DNA of 64,000 nt, from the NCBI GenBank assembly GCA_026874595.1, contig CM049312.1:74188429-74252428 (forward strand). Reading direction: 5' to 3'. The position numbers and the translations under genes were made by a program. Position 1 is the stretch's first letter; every line of letters begins with the position of its first letter. Shown in pieces: positions 37,931 to 50,900 of this stretch. The DNA comes from Sipunculus nudus. Its lineage: Eukaryota > Annelida > Sipuncula > Golfingiida > Sipunculidae. Under the pieces are notes generated by a model that was not told where the DNA came from, did not search any database, and saw only the letters and a program-made list of their open reading frames with translations.

Positions 37931-38522
37931 CATCTTTAACAATCGAAATATGTCTTATAAATTTTTCAAGTTAACATTTGTATCAACATTTTTTAAATGT
38001 TTTGTTTATTATTCATATTTTTTTCATTTTCTTTTCAACAATTTTTTTTATTCATTAACATATTTTAAACATTTTTAACTTTTACATTCACAAGTATGCC
38101 TAAGGCAATGACAGATGACGCAGTCAAGTAATCCCTGAAATGGGATTGGGTTATTTAAGTCATACTACATCTTGTACATTTTTAATATGTCTCATAAATG
38201 TTTCAGGTAAACATTTTTCATCAACATTTATAAATCATTTTAAAATGTTTTTAAAATGTTTAAAAAACGTTTTGGGAACCCATTTATGTGCCCTATGGGT
38301 AAATGTTAAAAAAATGTTTTATAAATGTTTTTAAAAAATGTTCTGTTGTAACATTTATGCGCTGTTTTTAAAAAATGTTTTAAAAATGTTTTGATAAAAA
38401 TGTTCTTTTGTAACATTTATGCGCCGTTAGTAAAAACGTTTTAAAAATGTTTTTAAAACATTTTTAAAAAATGTTCTGTTGAAACATTTATGCAACATAT
38501 TGAAAATGTTTTAAAAATGTTT
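36603..38522. repeat. Tandemly duplicated right end of the TIR element (blocks A and B)
   Basis: Block A (36603-37482) and block B (37484-38522) each contain, in order, GAAAAGATAAATG, about 200 bp of near-identical GC-richer sequence (AATTTCCCGCCAAAATGTGG), an (AT)n array (36988-37066; 37872-37928), ACATCTTTAACAATCGAAAT, and AACGTTTT-type words. Only block B ends in the TIR. Block B also has about 170 extra bp (38050-38220). On the minus strand both blocks carry a good donor (ATT|GTGAGT, near 36626 and 37508), which may mark a duplicated leader exon of the resident gene. Confidence 0.75.
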
Positions 38523-38587
38523 TGTGCTACCTGGGGAGGACAATACTGGACATTTCACAAGGAACATTTGTTTGTGAATACATTTGA

Positions 38588-38625
38588 AAGAGAGAGAGAG
38601 AGAGAGAGAAAGAAAGAGAGAGAGA
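38588..38625. repeat. (GA)n microsatellite just outside the right TIR
   Basis: GA run about 52 bp beyond the right terminus of the 7.35 kb element; compare 31105-31136. Confidence 0.8.
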
Positions 38626-41600
38626 AAAACATGCTTCTACCAGAAAATAGGACTAGTAGTGTAAACTGACATAGTATCTACTCATGAAGGTGAACTTTAA
38701 TTTGTGTAAGCACAGTTAAATACTTCTGTTGAATCAATAAGTTCAGTAACAGAATTGTTCAGATCTTTGACCTCTGATACAACCTATGTTGAGTTATCCT
38801 ACATTTGTATAACATCACATACCTGTGTGAAACATTACACCTGCATTGTTAGACCTTAAAGCTACAAAGCCTCACAATATAAAGGCATATGGCATCCTGT
38901 CTGGCATAAGGTCAGGGATTTAGTATTTATTAAGTATTGGTCATTGTTGTAATGTTCTCAGCTGTCAAGTGTCAGGTTAAGGTGACTCTTTGAGATGACT
39001 GTGGAATTCTGTATCCCTTTTGGTTGCATTTATATGATACTATTTGAAACTAGGATACTGTTCTAAACAATTTGGGACAACATTCAAGTTTGCATATTTT
39101 GATCTGTATTAATATATTTTATATCTCTTGATCTCTTAAAAATTATAGAAAAAAAATTTACATCCACAAAGATTTATTGTAAAATCCTAACCTATAAAAA
39201 GCATTATAGTAAATGCAAGGCATGTGACCACAGACTGAAACAATTATAGATTTTGGTACCTGTAAAGTCAGCAGTAACTGATAAACATAATCTACCCAAG
39301 TTGGACAACTTAGGGTAAACATATATGGATCCAAAATGTGTTTATATGTTTATGTCAATAAAGCTTTCACAGTGCTTATAAAATGGTTCTATTTAGAAAG
39401 AATTTTTAACCTTATTAGCATATTACCTGTAGCTTATCACTTGCATTGGTTGTGCTGGATGGTTTACACAGGGTGAATTGATATGGGTCAAGTTCACCAG
39501 CTTAATTTCTTATAGAGTGCACTGCAGTGGACCCTCCAGGAAAACAGCGTTAATAACATTAGGATTGATGGGGAAATGTGAAAAATAACCCTTCTTTAAG
39601 ACAATTAAGCTAAGCATTGTTCCCAACACTTAGAAAAAAAAAACATGTATTTCTCAGTCATGGACACATAACAACCATCACCACCATCAGTTATAATATA
39701 GATATTAAAAACGCTGAAGTAAAGCAAGATCCACACCTACATTTAGAATATTATTGAGGTGTCTGAAGTTACACCTGTACCTTTAGTTATAATTATGTAG
39801 GTAACATGTCCGCTTAGGGAATGACCGTTATAGGCATTGTTTGCTGCTACAGTGACCCAGCAACAACTGGTGCAAGGCTTGGCTGGCTGGGAGGTCCAGG
39901 TGAACAGCCAGACGGCACTTACCTGAGGGGTACAGGATGTAATACAGGTGTTCTCAGCATCCCAGTACATCCAGGTGATCTGTCTGGTAGTGTCGTCTTT
40001 CTCACATGTCTGATTATCCATAGTAGCATTGAAAAAGTTAGGTTTGCAATCACTGAGTGGTCACCTGATCAGAGCCAGTCCCAAGTGTCCCGTAACTGAG
40101 CAATAACAGGGAATATGGTATGTTGTGTATGACTTGAAAATCATGCCACGGACAAAATAATCGTCAGGTGAAAATCTGACACCTGTATCTAATGCTCAGA
40201 CCAAGAGTACTTTTTTTCCAAATTAGCTATCGTGGAGATCCAGTACAAAATAAGTAAAAGATAGATAAAAAAACTGTAAGAAAAAATATATTTATGGTGT
40301 TGGAAAAACAGTCCCCCCCCCAAAAAAAAAAATGATATAGCTCTAAATTAACTCCTCAACCAGTCTCTTCAGTCAGATATTAATGCCTGTTTGTTAAATG
40401 ATGTGTGCACACTATAAACAGCTGGTGCAAGCAACTAATAAAAAAAGCATGCAGACCTGAAACTTTGTTAAAGTTCAGCTCATCTCTCTGTCACCTCCAG
40501 CATCAGCTGTTTAAATTCTGTTTCTTCAGGTCGGCCGTGTTTACATTTATTCTATAAATACCGTCTTTTATATCATAATTATAACAATCTTACCCTCCAT
40601 TTTCATTTCAAATAATTAATATCTGACCATAACCTTCCAATCTATGCCTTTTTGCATTGCTTTGCAGACTAGCAGTACTGAATGAATGATGTTTGCTGTA
40701 CACCTGAAACTTGCATTTTGAAACCTCAGATCACAGTGTCCATTCACCTCCCACGTATGATCATTTATGACCATGTTTAATGGAACTGGAGTGAACATTA
40801 TCTTGATTAACAATGTAACTTGGGAGCATACACCAGAAGTATAATTCCTTAATAAATTCTTAACCTTCAAATCAATTTTTTTTTATGATCACTTTTTATG
40901 CATTTACCACCCGGAAGTCCTCTGTGAGCTGAAGAATTGGACAGACATCGTAGTGTGATGTACATGATGTATTTATCATGAATGTGAACTAGATCTAGTT
41001 CAGTACTCAGGGGCAGACTATACCCCACTTGCAGAGAGACAAAATGGTGGAAGTTGACAGAGGGAGAGTTACATTGATCCTGTATTTGCTGAAATTAAAA
41101 AAAAATCCATTGTGGTAAAATATTTGTTTCTGTTTATAAGAAAATCCAAAATTTAATACTGAAGTAAATATTTTATTGAGCATTGATTTGAAGGTAAGGA
41201 ATTTATAACTGAATAAGTTCTAAGGCCTCTCACAAATCACAGGCCTATTAAACAGAGGGCAAAATGACTACAGAACTCCCTTGTAAGAGATATGTGATGC
41301 CAGGAAGGCAAAGTTCTTGTAAATCAGCCAACAGTGTTGGCACTGATAAGTCCCTGATACAGCACTGTTATAACCAAGATACAGCCCCATGCTCTTATCA
41401 GTGAATGAACCAGGGAGACTGAATGGGCTGACTGCCAGGCCTTCCTGGATTTCTCTGCAGGTATCTGATATCTGATTCAACCTTCACCTGGAAAAAGAGT
41501 TCAGGTCAACCATGACCCAGTTTTGCGCAGAATAGCAATCTTTGGTTGTCAAAAACTCATTTGTTGAAGGTCATAATGTCCTATTAACATTCATGAGGAT

Positions 41601-42834
41601 TATGTGGCCTAAACTTTCTCATCAGGAGTGAATTGTTTTGTCACCTTTAATTGGACCATATTGTGGTGATGGCAGTTTGAACAGCCAGTATTTAGTTTTT
41701 ACACCTGTCAGCTGTGTCTCTGGTCAAAGAAATGTTTTATCAGTAGGGCCTGTGTATTAATATTGTGTCTAGTTAACAAAAGAGACAAGGTTGCTGTGGC
41801 AGTTTTACATAAAATGTTACATTTAGATATTGTTGAATAAGTACCCACTTTACTGTAAATTGTCAGTATTTTATCTGTCAGAACTGACAACATCTGACAG
41901 TTCAAAAATTAAAAAAAAAAAATAAAATTAAGTAATAAAGTTGTCTAGTGAAGTTATTTTCTCATAGATTCTTGGCAGGTTATCTATATCTTCATTAAGC
42001 ACCTAATCACAAGGGTCCAGATCATAGCTGGATTGAATGAAAATAAATGAATTTCTGAATGGTCTGTAGTGACCATTGCGAGTACTGTTGTTTAAACTTT
42101 GTTGATATCTGATCAGTTCTGGGTCTAACCCTTGTGAGACCAGTGCAGTCTTCTCAGCAGTAGTGGGCTTTATAGTTGAGGGGGTTTAAAAACCTCTCCA
42201 TGGGCTATAAAATGTTCACAGTGTGTTTCCTTTAAACAAAATGAACTTAGATTTACAGGCCCTGAGGTGGTCCAGATGTTGCAGAGTGAGTGTTTAAGGC
42301 ACTGGGAGACAGTTTGTATCAACAGAGCTCTCTCTGAATGGAATCATATGTGAATTTTGCTGTATAAAGATCCTGTTGCCTCAGGTCATGGAGAAAATGG
42401 GGGAATCAGTGATTTACCCATAAGATAATCCAGTCATTCTGTTTCATTTGTTTCATGCATTTATAATCCAAACACCACATCCCCTGTTTGTTTGCTATGG
42501 TACTTTTAACTGTATTAGTAATTACCCTTGAATTTGATTTTTTTTTCAGGGAAATTCAAGGAAAAGTCAGGAAATTTAATTTTTATGAACCAGCATTAAG
42601 GAGTATACTCATACCTAATAACAGTCAACAGAGGTCCATGCCTGGTCACCCTTATATTAAGATCAGGTCACCTGTCAATCAACACAACAGGTCAAGTTTT
42701 ATCACCTGTTAATGGACCTGTTCAAACAACAGCTGGACCACATTATGACCAGCCCATTGAGCCTGCATGATGGGATGGACAGTGGTCAGTGTGTTTTTTT
42801 TCAGTATATCAGATCACATCTAATCTGGTTAACT

Positions 42835-42849
42835 CCCCCCCCCCCCCCC
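42835..42849. repeat. Poly-C tract (15 C)
   Basis: Uninterrupted run of 15 C between TTAACT and TCATTACAC. Nothing else is notable around it. Confidence 0.9.
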
Positions 42850-45800
42850 TCATTACACATAAACTGCTGCCTCCCCTTGCACAAATACACAAACAGTTTA
42901 AGGAGGTCATGTTTTCACCTGAGTCTGTATGGGTTTTGTTGGTCTATTTGCCTTTTTATAGGAATAATTTAAAGCTGAAGCTCTACTGGGTGACATTCTG
43001 GTTTTATCTGTTGCAAGCCTAGATGTCATCATTATAACATAATGCAGGTGAATATTTTGTTTGTAAGGGTTTTGAATTTGTGATATTACCAGAAGGGAAA
43101 TTATCACGGAAATAAATGTTTCTTGAATAAGAGATCTCATCGATAAAGGCAAAGTTGAAAAGTAAATGGCTAACATTCAGAATAGAAATAGATTGGATAT
43201 GTTCAAAGATTGATATATAAATGATATCAGATCTTTCCAGTTGTCTGCCACTGACAAACAATATATTTTGTTGAGAAGATTTTGTTCCAGATAATTTTTG
43301 ATATAATTAATCCATATAATAATGGTTATTATCTATGTATGGGTTGTATTGCTAGATCACAAAATGGACCCTTACAAAGCACTGAAAAAGTAAAAATTGC
43401 GAAATTTCAAATTTTTTAAATTTAAATTTTTTAAATGTGAAGACATTCACATTATTTGCTTATGTTTTTCCTTACATATTACTTTCTGTTAGGCCAAAAA
43501 AATAAAAGTTATGGTCCTTCATCACCATCTGAGTCAGTTTAAACCCCCCTCATCAAAAATAAATATTTTGATTTTCATCTTTCAGGAAGATAAAATAGTA
43601 CAATTTTGATAAGATTTCATTTGTTATGTAGTGCTTTTAACTGTTTAGCCATAAGATTCTGTTGTTTTCATGCTTTTCCCTGATCATATGACATTTTTAT
43701 TGAAACATACATAAAAGGTAAAAAAAAAATATTCCACTGATTTCTGAAAAGGCCTGAGAACCTGTCCTGACATTTTCTAACTCATTGTTCTCTTTATAAT
43801 ACATTTCTCAGGTATTATTTTCTTAAATAACCCACAGGTTTTTGTTCCCACATGTGGTGTGAAACTTAGGTTTGACATCAAGCCTTTGTAGAACCTTTGA
43901 CTTAATAAAAACTGAATTGCTGGGATTTAAATAAGAACTTACAAATTTGGTAACAAAGCTGTTGCAGTATCAACAGATATAGACAAACCACACCTCAAAT
44001 TCTTTGGTATTTAATTTGTATACAGCAGTCAATTTAAAATGTTACCAAAGTCAAATCAAACTTCAGTACTTGTGGATGTTTGCTTTGCTGAAAAATATAG
44101 CATCACTGTGTATTTTCTCATGATACTCATGAAAGTTAGTTTAATGTAAAAGTCAGGCCAGAACTCACAGAATTATGTTTTGTGGTCCTTGTGGTTGCAT
44201 GAATTTTACCCCGTTTTCAGGATTAAACCCAATGGCCATGGTTTTACCCCAGGAAAACTGCTAAACATTACATCAAATATGTTCTTGAAATTGCATTCAA
44301 GAGGAATCATAATTTTAATGGTTTGACCTTGCTTAATTTCCTCAAGTGCTGTACAAGTTGACTGTTCTGAGCATGACCTGTGCTTCCATCTCTTGAAAGT
44401 TGTTAAACTATAAAGAGTTACTGATTATGAGTTTATAAATATCTCAGTCATAGAAAAGTGATTCCAGTTTAATCCTTAACTTGATGTGAAGCCTTAAAAT
44501 GCACAATGCAAATACTCCAGCAGTCACAGAAATTGAATTTGCTGCCATCTGCTGGAATTTTTTAAAACTAATATAAAGTTGCATTCCTGATTTTGGTCCT
44601 GACACCCAGGTGACAGCACCATGCAGTCTGATTTAATTTTTTTTCTAAATTCTGTTAGGTCTGCAGATCAAAAGGTGAATTCACACAAGCTATCCTTACA
44701 ATAGGAACCATCACTAGGGTTTTAATCATACTAAGGCTAAAGCACATGGGGGTTGACTCAGGAGGTATTTCCCTGTTCATTGCTTCTTTACAACAAAATA
44801 TTCACATTATGGTGGATGTGATTATTTTGTGAGAATAAAAGCATGCATTCACCTTGAAAAAATATATATCCTTTTCTAACCAAACTACCCATGGAAATAT
44901 AATTAACAAGTTTTTATCATTTAAATGGAGAAATTTATTATTTAGAAGAAAACTTAAGCTAAGATACCTTATATGTACAGAATGCGGCATATTTATAGCC
45001 TTCCAGAAGTGTGTCTGTCACGCTGGCTTAACTTAGGTGCATGTGCATGTTAGTGCATCATGAGAGAGCTCATGTGAGCGGAAGTTGAACATGAATATTC
45101 ATACTTGATGCTCCAGGATACATAATTATATTACAGATAAGACCCAAAAGGCAAATTTGTTATTTCAAGATTTTCTGATAATTATAACAAATAGATATCA
45201 ATAGAACCACACTGCATAATACTGCAGATAAATATGATGATTTATGGTCAACAACAGTAAGATTGTTTATATATTGTTATGTAATTTGTGTGATTTAATT
45301 ACCATATACAGGCATGGTTTAATAAAAATATACACAGCAGGAAATGGAAATCTAATTTTTCTATTAAACAAAAGCAAACATTCTCAGATGAGGCAGATTT
45401 GTTGTGGTTTATGGTTACTCAGTAGACCTATTGTGTGTTTTTTAAGGTAGCAATCAGTGGATCCGGGAAAACATTTCCTGATTCGTGGTTTTAAATCATA
45501 TCAGAAAAAACAATCAGACAAAGACTGTGAGTAACTCTGTGAGTTTGCAGGTTTAGGTTTCCTAACAAGTTCAGTGTGTTAAGCTAGCCCGGGCTCTGAA
45601 TTTGTTTATAAATATGTCATGTATATTAACTACATGGATGGTTCAAGTTCTATATCTAAGTGTCACTGCGATTTATGAAGGTTTGCTTTGTCTGAATCTA
45701 GAAAGATGGATTTAAAATAAAAATGAAATTTTTTAAAAACTTTTTATTCGAACATGTGAAAATGGGTAATGTAATTTTAATTTTGTAAAGTGCCTATTGA

Positions 45801-46126
45801 TAGATTCAGCTATTGACTGGCTGTTGTAGGAAAAATAATGATTTTTATAATGAGAAAAACTTCCTTTGCAAAAATAATATATTAGTTCACACTGATGATC
45901 AAAGAATCACATGTGCAGTTTCTGTTCTGACACATATACAATTATTCCTTAATAAATCACCAGCTGATCCTCCCTCAGTCCCATTAAAGAAACTCTTTTT
46001 AATAATAATGCAAAATTTGAAAAATAGTGTAAAATAGATCAAATTTTAATTATTTTGTTCATATACACCTTTTAAAGAAATTTTCCAAATTTTTTTATCC
46101 TTTGTTTTCCAGTAAAATTTTGTAAA

Positions 46127-46132
<6 letters not shown>

Positions 46133-46186
<54 letters not shown>
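46133..46186. repeat. (TA)n microsatellite
   Basis: About 27 perfect TA units within AT-rich DNA. Confidence 0.9.
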
Positions 46187-46189
<3 letters not shown>

Positions 46190-46341
46190 TGTTATGATTG
46201 ATTAAGCATATTGCAATCAGTTTAATTGATTATGAAAGAATCAGTCATCAACATAATTGATTTATTGACACACTAGTACTGAATTGACTGTTTATTGAAA
46301 TGTATTTGTGTTTATACTCAGTGATGATGGCAAAATAAATT

Positions 46342-46600
46342 TATAGTGTATGTAGGTATGCAGTTATTTTACTTGTGTTAATGGCAGTGTTTATTAGAAA
46401 ATATAAACTACTACCTTAGAATCCATTGGATTGATGTACTTGTTTTATTGAATATTAACATTTATACATTTATAGTGTATGTAGGTATGCAGTTATGTTA
46501 CTTGTGTTAATGGCAGGAAATATAAGACTGCTACCTTCCATTGGATTGATGTACTTGTGTAATTGAATATTTATTGAAATGTTTGGAACTTGGGGCCTGA
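46342..46600. repeat. 129-bp tandem duplication
   Basis: TATAGTGTATGTAGGTATGC occurs at 46342 and 46471; the downstream words GTTACTTGTGTTAATGGCAG and CCATTGGATTGATGTACTTG are repeated in order. The second copy has small deletions. Confidence 0.85.
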
Positions 46601-46667
46601 GGCCTTTTTCCTTAATAAACTTCTGTTTTGTTAAACACACTAGTAGTAATATATGTAGATGTTACTT

Positions 46668-47368
46668 AAGGTCCAGATCCAGATTTGGACCAATTCAGTC
46701 GTTCCTTAACCCCGGATTCAGACTGTGAGTTGACATAATACTAAATAATGCCTTTAGCAAATACTTCTAATTTAGTCAGGGAATTCACCCTAGGTCAGCC
46801 TACTGACTTGTAAACTTAAATCTAATGTGGTCATGACAAAATTAAATTTATGCCATGCCAAACTTCAGATACATAAGTTAGTTGAGCAGGTGAATATTAG
46901 TAGGACTGATACCTGACATGAAATAATTAATGGAATTAAAGAATACTAATGATTCTGGTGGCACATCTTAACCTTTGTTTAAATTTGAAATATGTTAAAT
47001 TTGATGAATAAAATCTTGGCTTGCATTACCTACATGCATCATTAATGTATAAATCAAAATAATTAAATTCTGTATCTTAATTAAAAACATTTTATAAATA
47101 TAAACAATTTTTCATTGGTTTGATAATTAAACAGAGCCTTGTGGACATGAAGTTAACTAGTATGTACTATGCAGTTATGAGCTGAATCAGGCAAATGGGT
47201 GGCCATAACCTTGAACTGATTAGACAGGAGGTCATTCTCTTTATTATTAATTAAAGATTGGGATTTAGACTGGACTGAATTCTGATCTGGATTTTATTGC
47301 AGCCTAAATCCCGATCGGGATTTAGTTGAGACCTATCACCAATTGGTCCAGATCGTGATCTGGGCCTT
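46668..47368. mobile_element. Foldback element with self-complementary ends and a 20-bp palindrome
   Basis: The ends (46668-46695 and 47341-47368) match as inverted repeats at 24 of 28 positions, starting AAGG(T/C)CCAGATC. Each arm is also internally near-palindromic (GGTCCAGATC..GATCTGGGCC on the right). At 47305-47324 lies a perfect 20-bp palindrome, TAAATCCCGATCGGGATTTA. No coding frame is present between. It is most likely a non-autonomous DNA transposon; no target-site duplication is obvious. Confidence 0.6.
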
Positions 47369-47981
47369 GACATATATGTATGTATATAAACCATTAGCAG
47401 TAGCTGGTATTGATAAGGAGCCTGGCCAGGTGGGAGTAATAATCACCTGAGGTAGATAAAGATACCTGGATTATAAAGTATAATCAGCATGACTGTAGTG
47501 TACCGAGAGAATATGAAATTTATCTGATGACTCATAAATACAATTCTTCCTTCATAACACAAGAACTTGGCATCCCTTGTGGTCTATGTAAAAGTGAAAT
47601 ACCTTATTTCAGTATGTGGCAGGATGTTCCTATCAGAATTTATTTATTTATTATTATTATTTATTTATTTTATTTTTTAAGCTTTCCAGAAACAAAAGTG
47701 CACTATATACAGAATCAAAAGTAATATAGGAATTGCTTTCCTTTGTTATGAGGTGTCTAGCATTTCTTTACGAAGTGCTTAAGCCTTTAAAAAAATGTAG
47801 TACTGGTACTGGCATATTTCAATATGGTGAAATAATCTTAATGTATGATTAAATATCGAATATGCATTTGATCATTTAACACAAATATTTTAATGAAACA
47901 ATCTTTCATTAATAACAGGTAGAAGTTTCTTTGTGCTTTAAAGCTTTCACAATGAAGATTTCTGAATGGTTGAAAGAAGGT

Positions 47982-50900
47982 TCTAATTAGCTCAGCTGAC
48001 TATAAGTCATCTGAGCTATAGTCGTGGTCCATTGTCCGTCGTCCGTCCGTCTGTCTGTCCGTCTGTCTGTCCGTCTGTCTGGATGTCAATCTGTAAGACT
48101 GGCACATTTCGACATCATTGGACCTATGAATCTGAAATTTGCCATACAGTTAGATGTCCCAAAAATCTCCTACCATGCCGAAAATTGGGTCAATAGGACT
48201 TCGTTCCTTCGAGATATTAAGGAAAAACCTCAATTTTTTATTAGAAATCTATTTTCACACTTCAGGACTGCCTAATATCAAAACCACTCATCTTGTTTTC
48301 TTCATATTTACCATAAATATTCCTCTATATAGTTCCTATGTACATGCCAGAATTAAGTCAGTATTTTTAAATTTGAAAAAGTTATGGGCCCAAACATAAT
48401 GGACTTTGTAAAAAAATCAGGAAAGATATTTGGTCACTTAAGACCAAAAGTGTTAAAGGTAGGGACTTTTTTTCAGTAATACAACTTTAATTGATCAAAA
48501 TTTAATTGTATACCAAAAATTAGATCAAAATCTGTTAAATTTTTTTAAATATTGGCAAAAAATATAAAATTGGTACCTTAAATTTTGCCCAAGTTTGACC
48601 ATGGCACGTTTTTTTCCTGTAAGTACTGTGGATTTAGTTTTTACAGCATGTTTTTGTAAGCATTTTGTCTGTTAACACCAAAAATTTGAAACCAGTTGAT
48701 CAAAAACTGTAGATTTTATTCAAGTTTTCAAGCACCATGTCACATCAAGTTTACATCAAGCTAGTGTTATGCAGTTTGCTAGAGCTCAGCTCCCCAGCTT
48801 CAGCTCTAAGTTTCTTAAATTTAGCATACAGTTAGATGTCTCCAAAATCCCCTACCATGCCAAGAATTTTATCACTAGGACTTAATTCCTTCGAAATATT
48901 AATGAAAAAACTTCATTTTTCCATGAAAAACCCATTGTTACACTGTAAGACTGCCTAATATCAAAACCACTGATCTGACTTTGATCATATATAATATACA
49001 TATTTTTCTATACATTCGCTATGCACATGCCAGAAATGATGTCAGTATTGCGTAATTGTTTTAAGTTATCGGCCCAAACATAATGCACTTTTTAAAAAAT
49101 TAAGAAATATATTTACTCCCTTAACAAGAGGATTGCTGAAGCTAGAGATTTTTTGTCAGGGATGTAACATTATTTAATCAAGATTCAATTGAATACCAAA
49201 AATTAGTTCTGAATTTTTCAAATTTTATAAGTTATTAGTATAAATATAAAATTAGTACCTTAAATTTTGCCCAACTTTGACCATGGCACGTTTGTTTCCT
49301 GAGAGCACTGTTGATATAATTTTCATATCATGCACACATAAGGATTTCATCTTTGTAGTTTAAAAAGCTGAAAGAAATTGGCCAAATATTGTAGCTTTTA
49401 TTAATGTTTATTTGAGACCATGTCAGACCCAGGCTCAATACAGCCCCTCTTGAGTCACCTGTATGTTGACCTTGTTGACCTTTCATCAGATTATGCATGC
49501 TTGAGCGAAGCATACACTGGGGCAGCCAGGCAGCTAACGCCCAGCCACAGTTGATCCAGGTGTCCAACCCAACTCATCTAGTAGTTGTTTTGAAAAACAA
49601 CATAACAATAAACAATAAATTAATAATTTTGTATTGGTTTTTATAACAAATTAAAGAAAAATTAATAGAAAAGGAATTTTTAGTTGATGAGTAACAGAAA
49701 ATTAACTTGCAATAACTGATGATGTAAGAATCTTGTATGGATGGATAGAATGTCAATGTCAGTGTTATTCCAAATAACACCATGCAGTGACCTATGGTAT
49801 TTTTCAGTGAAATTTTAATGATAAAAAAATAAATCATATTATTCATTACTAATCATTAGGGATCATATGAAGGAAATTAATGATAGACAAATATGCAGCT
49901 GATAATATTAATCTAGATTCCTACTGTGTCTAGTGTGTAGATTGATGTGAAAGTAGTCCAAAGTGAATAAATTACATTTATTTTTTTTTTAATATAAATA
50001 AAAGCCATAAAACCAGGTACTTATGATCATTATTTAAATTTGTGAATTTTGTATATTTTGGATTCTCAACATCTTTGTTTGGCTAAAACTGAATAAATAC
50101 TAGACATGGTGCGAATGCTTTGCAAATGTATTTGAATAGGAATATGAATATGTACCATAAAATCTCCACTTAAATCCGCGGTTTAATCAAGAAATTCAAA
50201 ATCTTGAAATCAGGTTGATTTCCTGAAAGCACTGTGTGGTTTATACTAGAAGGGTTTCCTGAATATCTTCCTGACAGACATCGTTTTTGGGCCGGCGCAT
50301 GGGCGATAATATTGCAATTTTCGAAGGCTGTTCTTAGCATGCATGGGAGCAGTGTGTAAATGTATTATTTACGATTATTTGTTATTTATAAATTAAATAT
50401 TGCTGATTAGTTTTTGTGTGATATATAACTTGTTATAAAATCTTGGTAATTGTCACCAAATAATACGTTTACAACAACCCTGCTGTTACACACAGCGGTC
50501 CACTTCGTTGGGCATGGTCAAGCAAAATTGAAATAAAAGCCTACTTTAAACCCATTTGCGGCATTATTTAGCAATGATTATTTGTTTAAAACGTAAAATG
50601 AATAAAAAGCTGACATCATAAAGAGTCACACAATGGCAGACGATCGTTTTAAAATCAAGTTTGAGTGCCGCCATGTGCTGAAACACCCCGGTATTCTGCT
50701 AAAAATATTTTGAACGGCTGTACGCGGTGGGTGGTATATAGAACAGCCACCTATTTCGTCTCAGCGTGCCTTGCATGAACACTGCCTTGACAAATTGGCT
50801 CTCCACACGGAAACTTTCTTCAGGATTAAAACTTGCTAACCCGGACTGGCCACTTTAATTTTACCTTAAAATCACCCCTTTTTTAAGCGTCATGTTTCCT

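Larger units (their letters stand above)
31184..38535. mobile_element. 7.35 kb DNA element with 16-bp TIRs and AACGTTTT subterminal repeats
   Basis: The left end CCCAGGTAGCACAAAA (31184-31199) and right end TTTTGTGCTACCTGGG (38520-38535) are perfect inverted repeats. Both are followed inward by hundreds of bases of AAAACGTTTT/AAATGTTTT words, a subterminal pattern seen in some cut-and-paste transposons. Inside lie a minus-strand multi-exon remnant with a DUF4806-like domain (32118-33900), a 298-bp tandem pair, a small Helentron-like insertion, a GA/TA microsatellite cluster and a duplicated right end. No target-site duplication is clear (flanks GATGTAGA and GAGGACAA). I do not recognise the superfamily, and no transposase is visible. 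Confidence 0.6.

Noticed and set aside
37833-38078. Plus-strand frame with Ile-Tyr repeats
   Set aside because: It crosses an (AT)n array within the duplicated transposon end.
39743-40099. Overlapping frames on both strands (Cys/Thr/Trp-rich on minus)
   Set aside because: There is no splice context or domain pattern, and frames on both strands over the same GC-richer stretch suggest chance.
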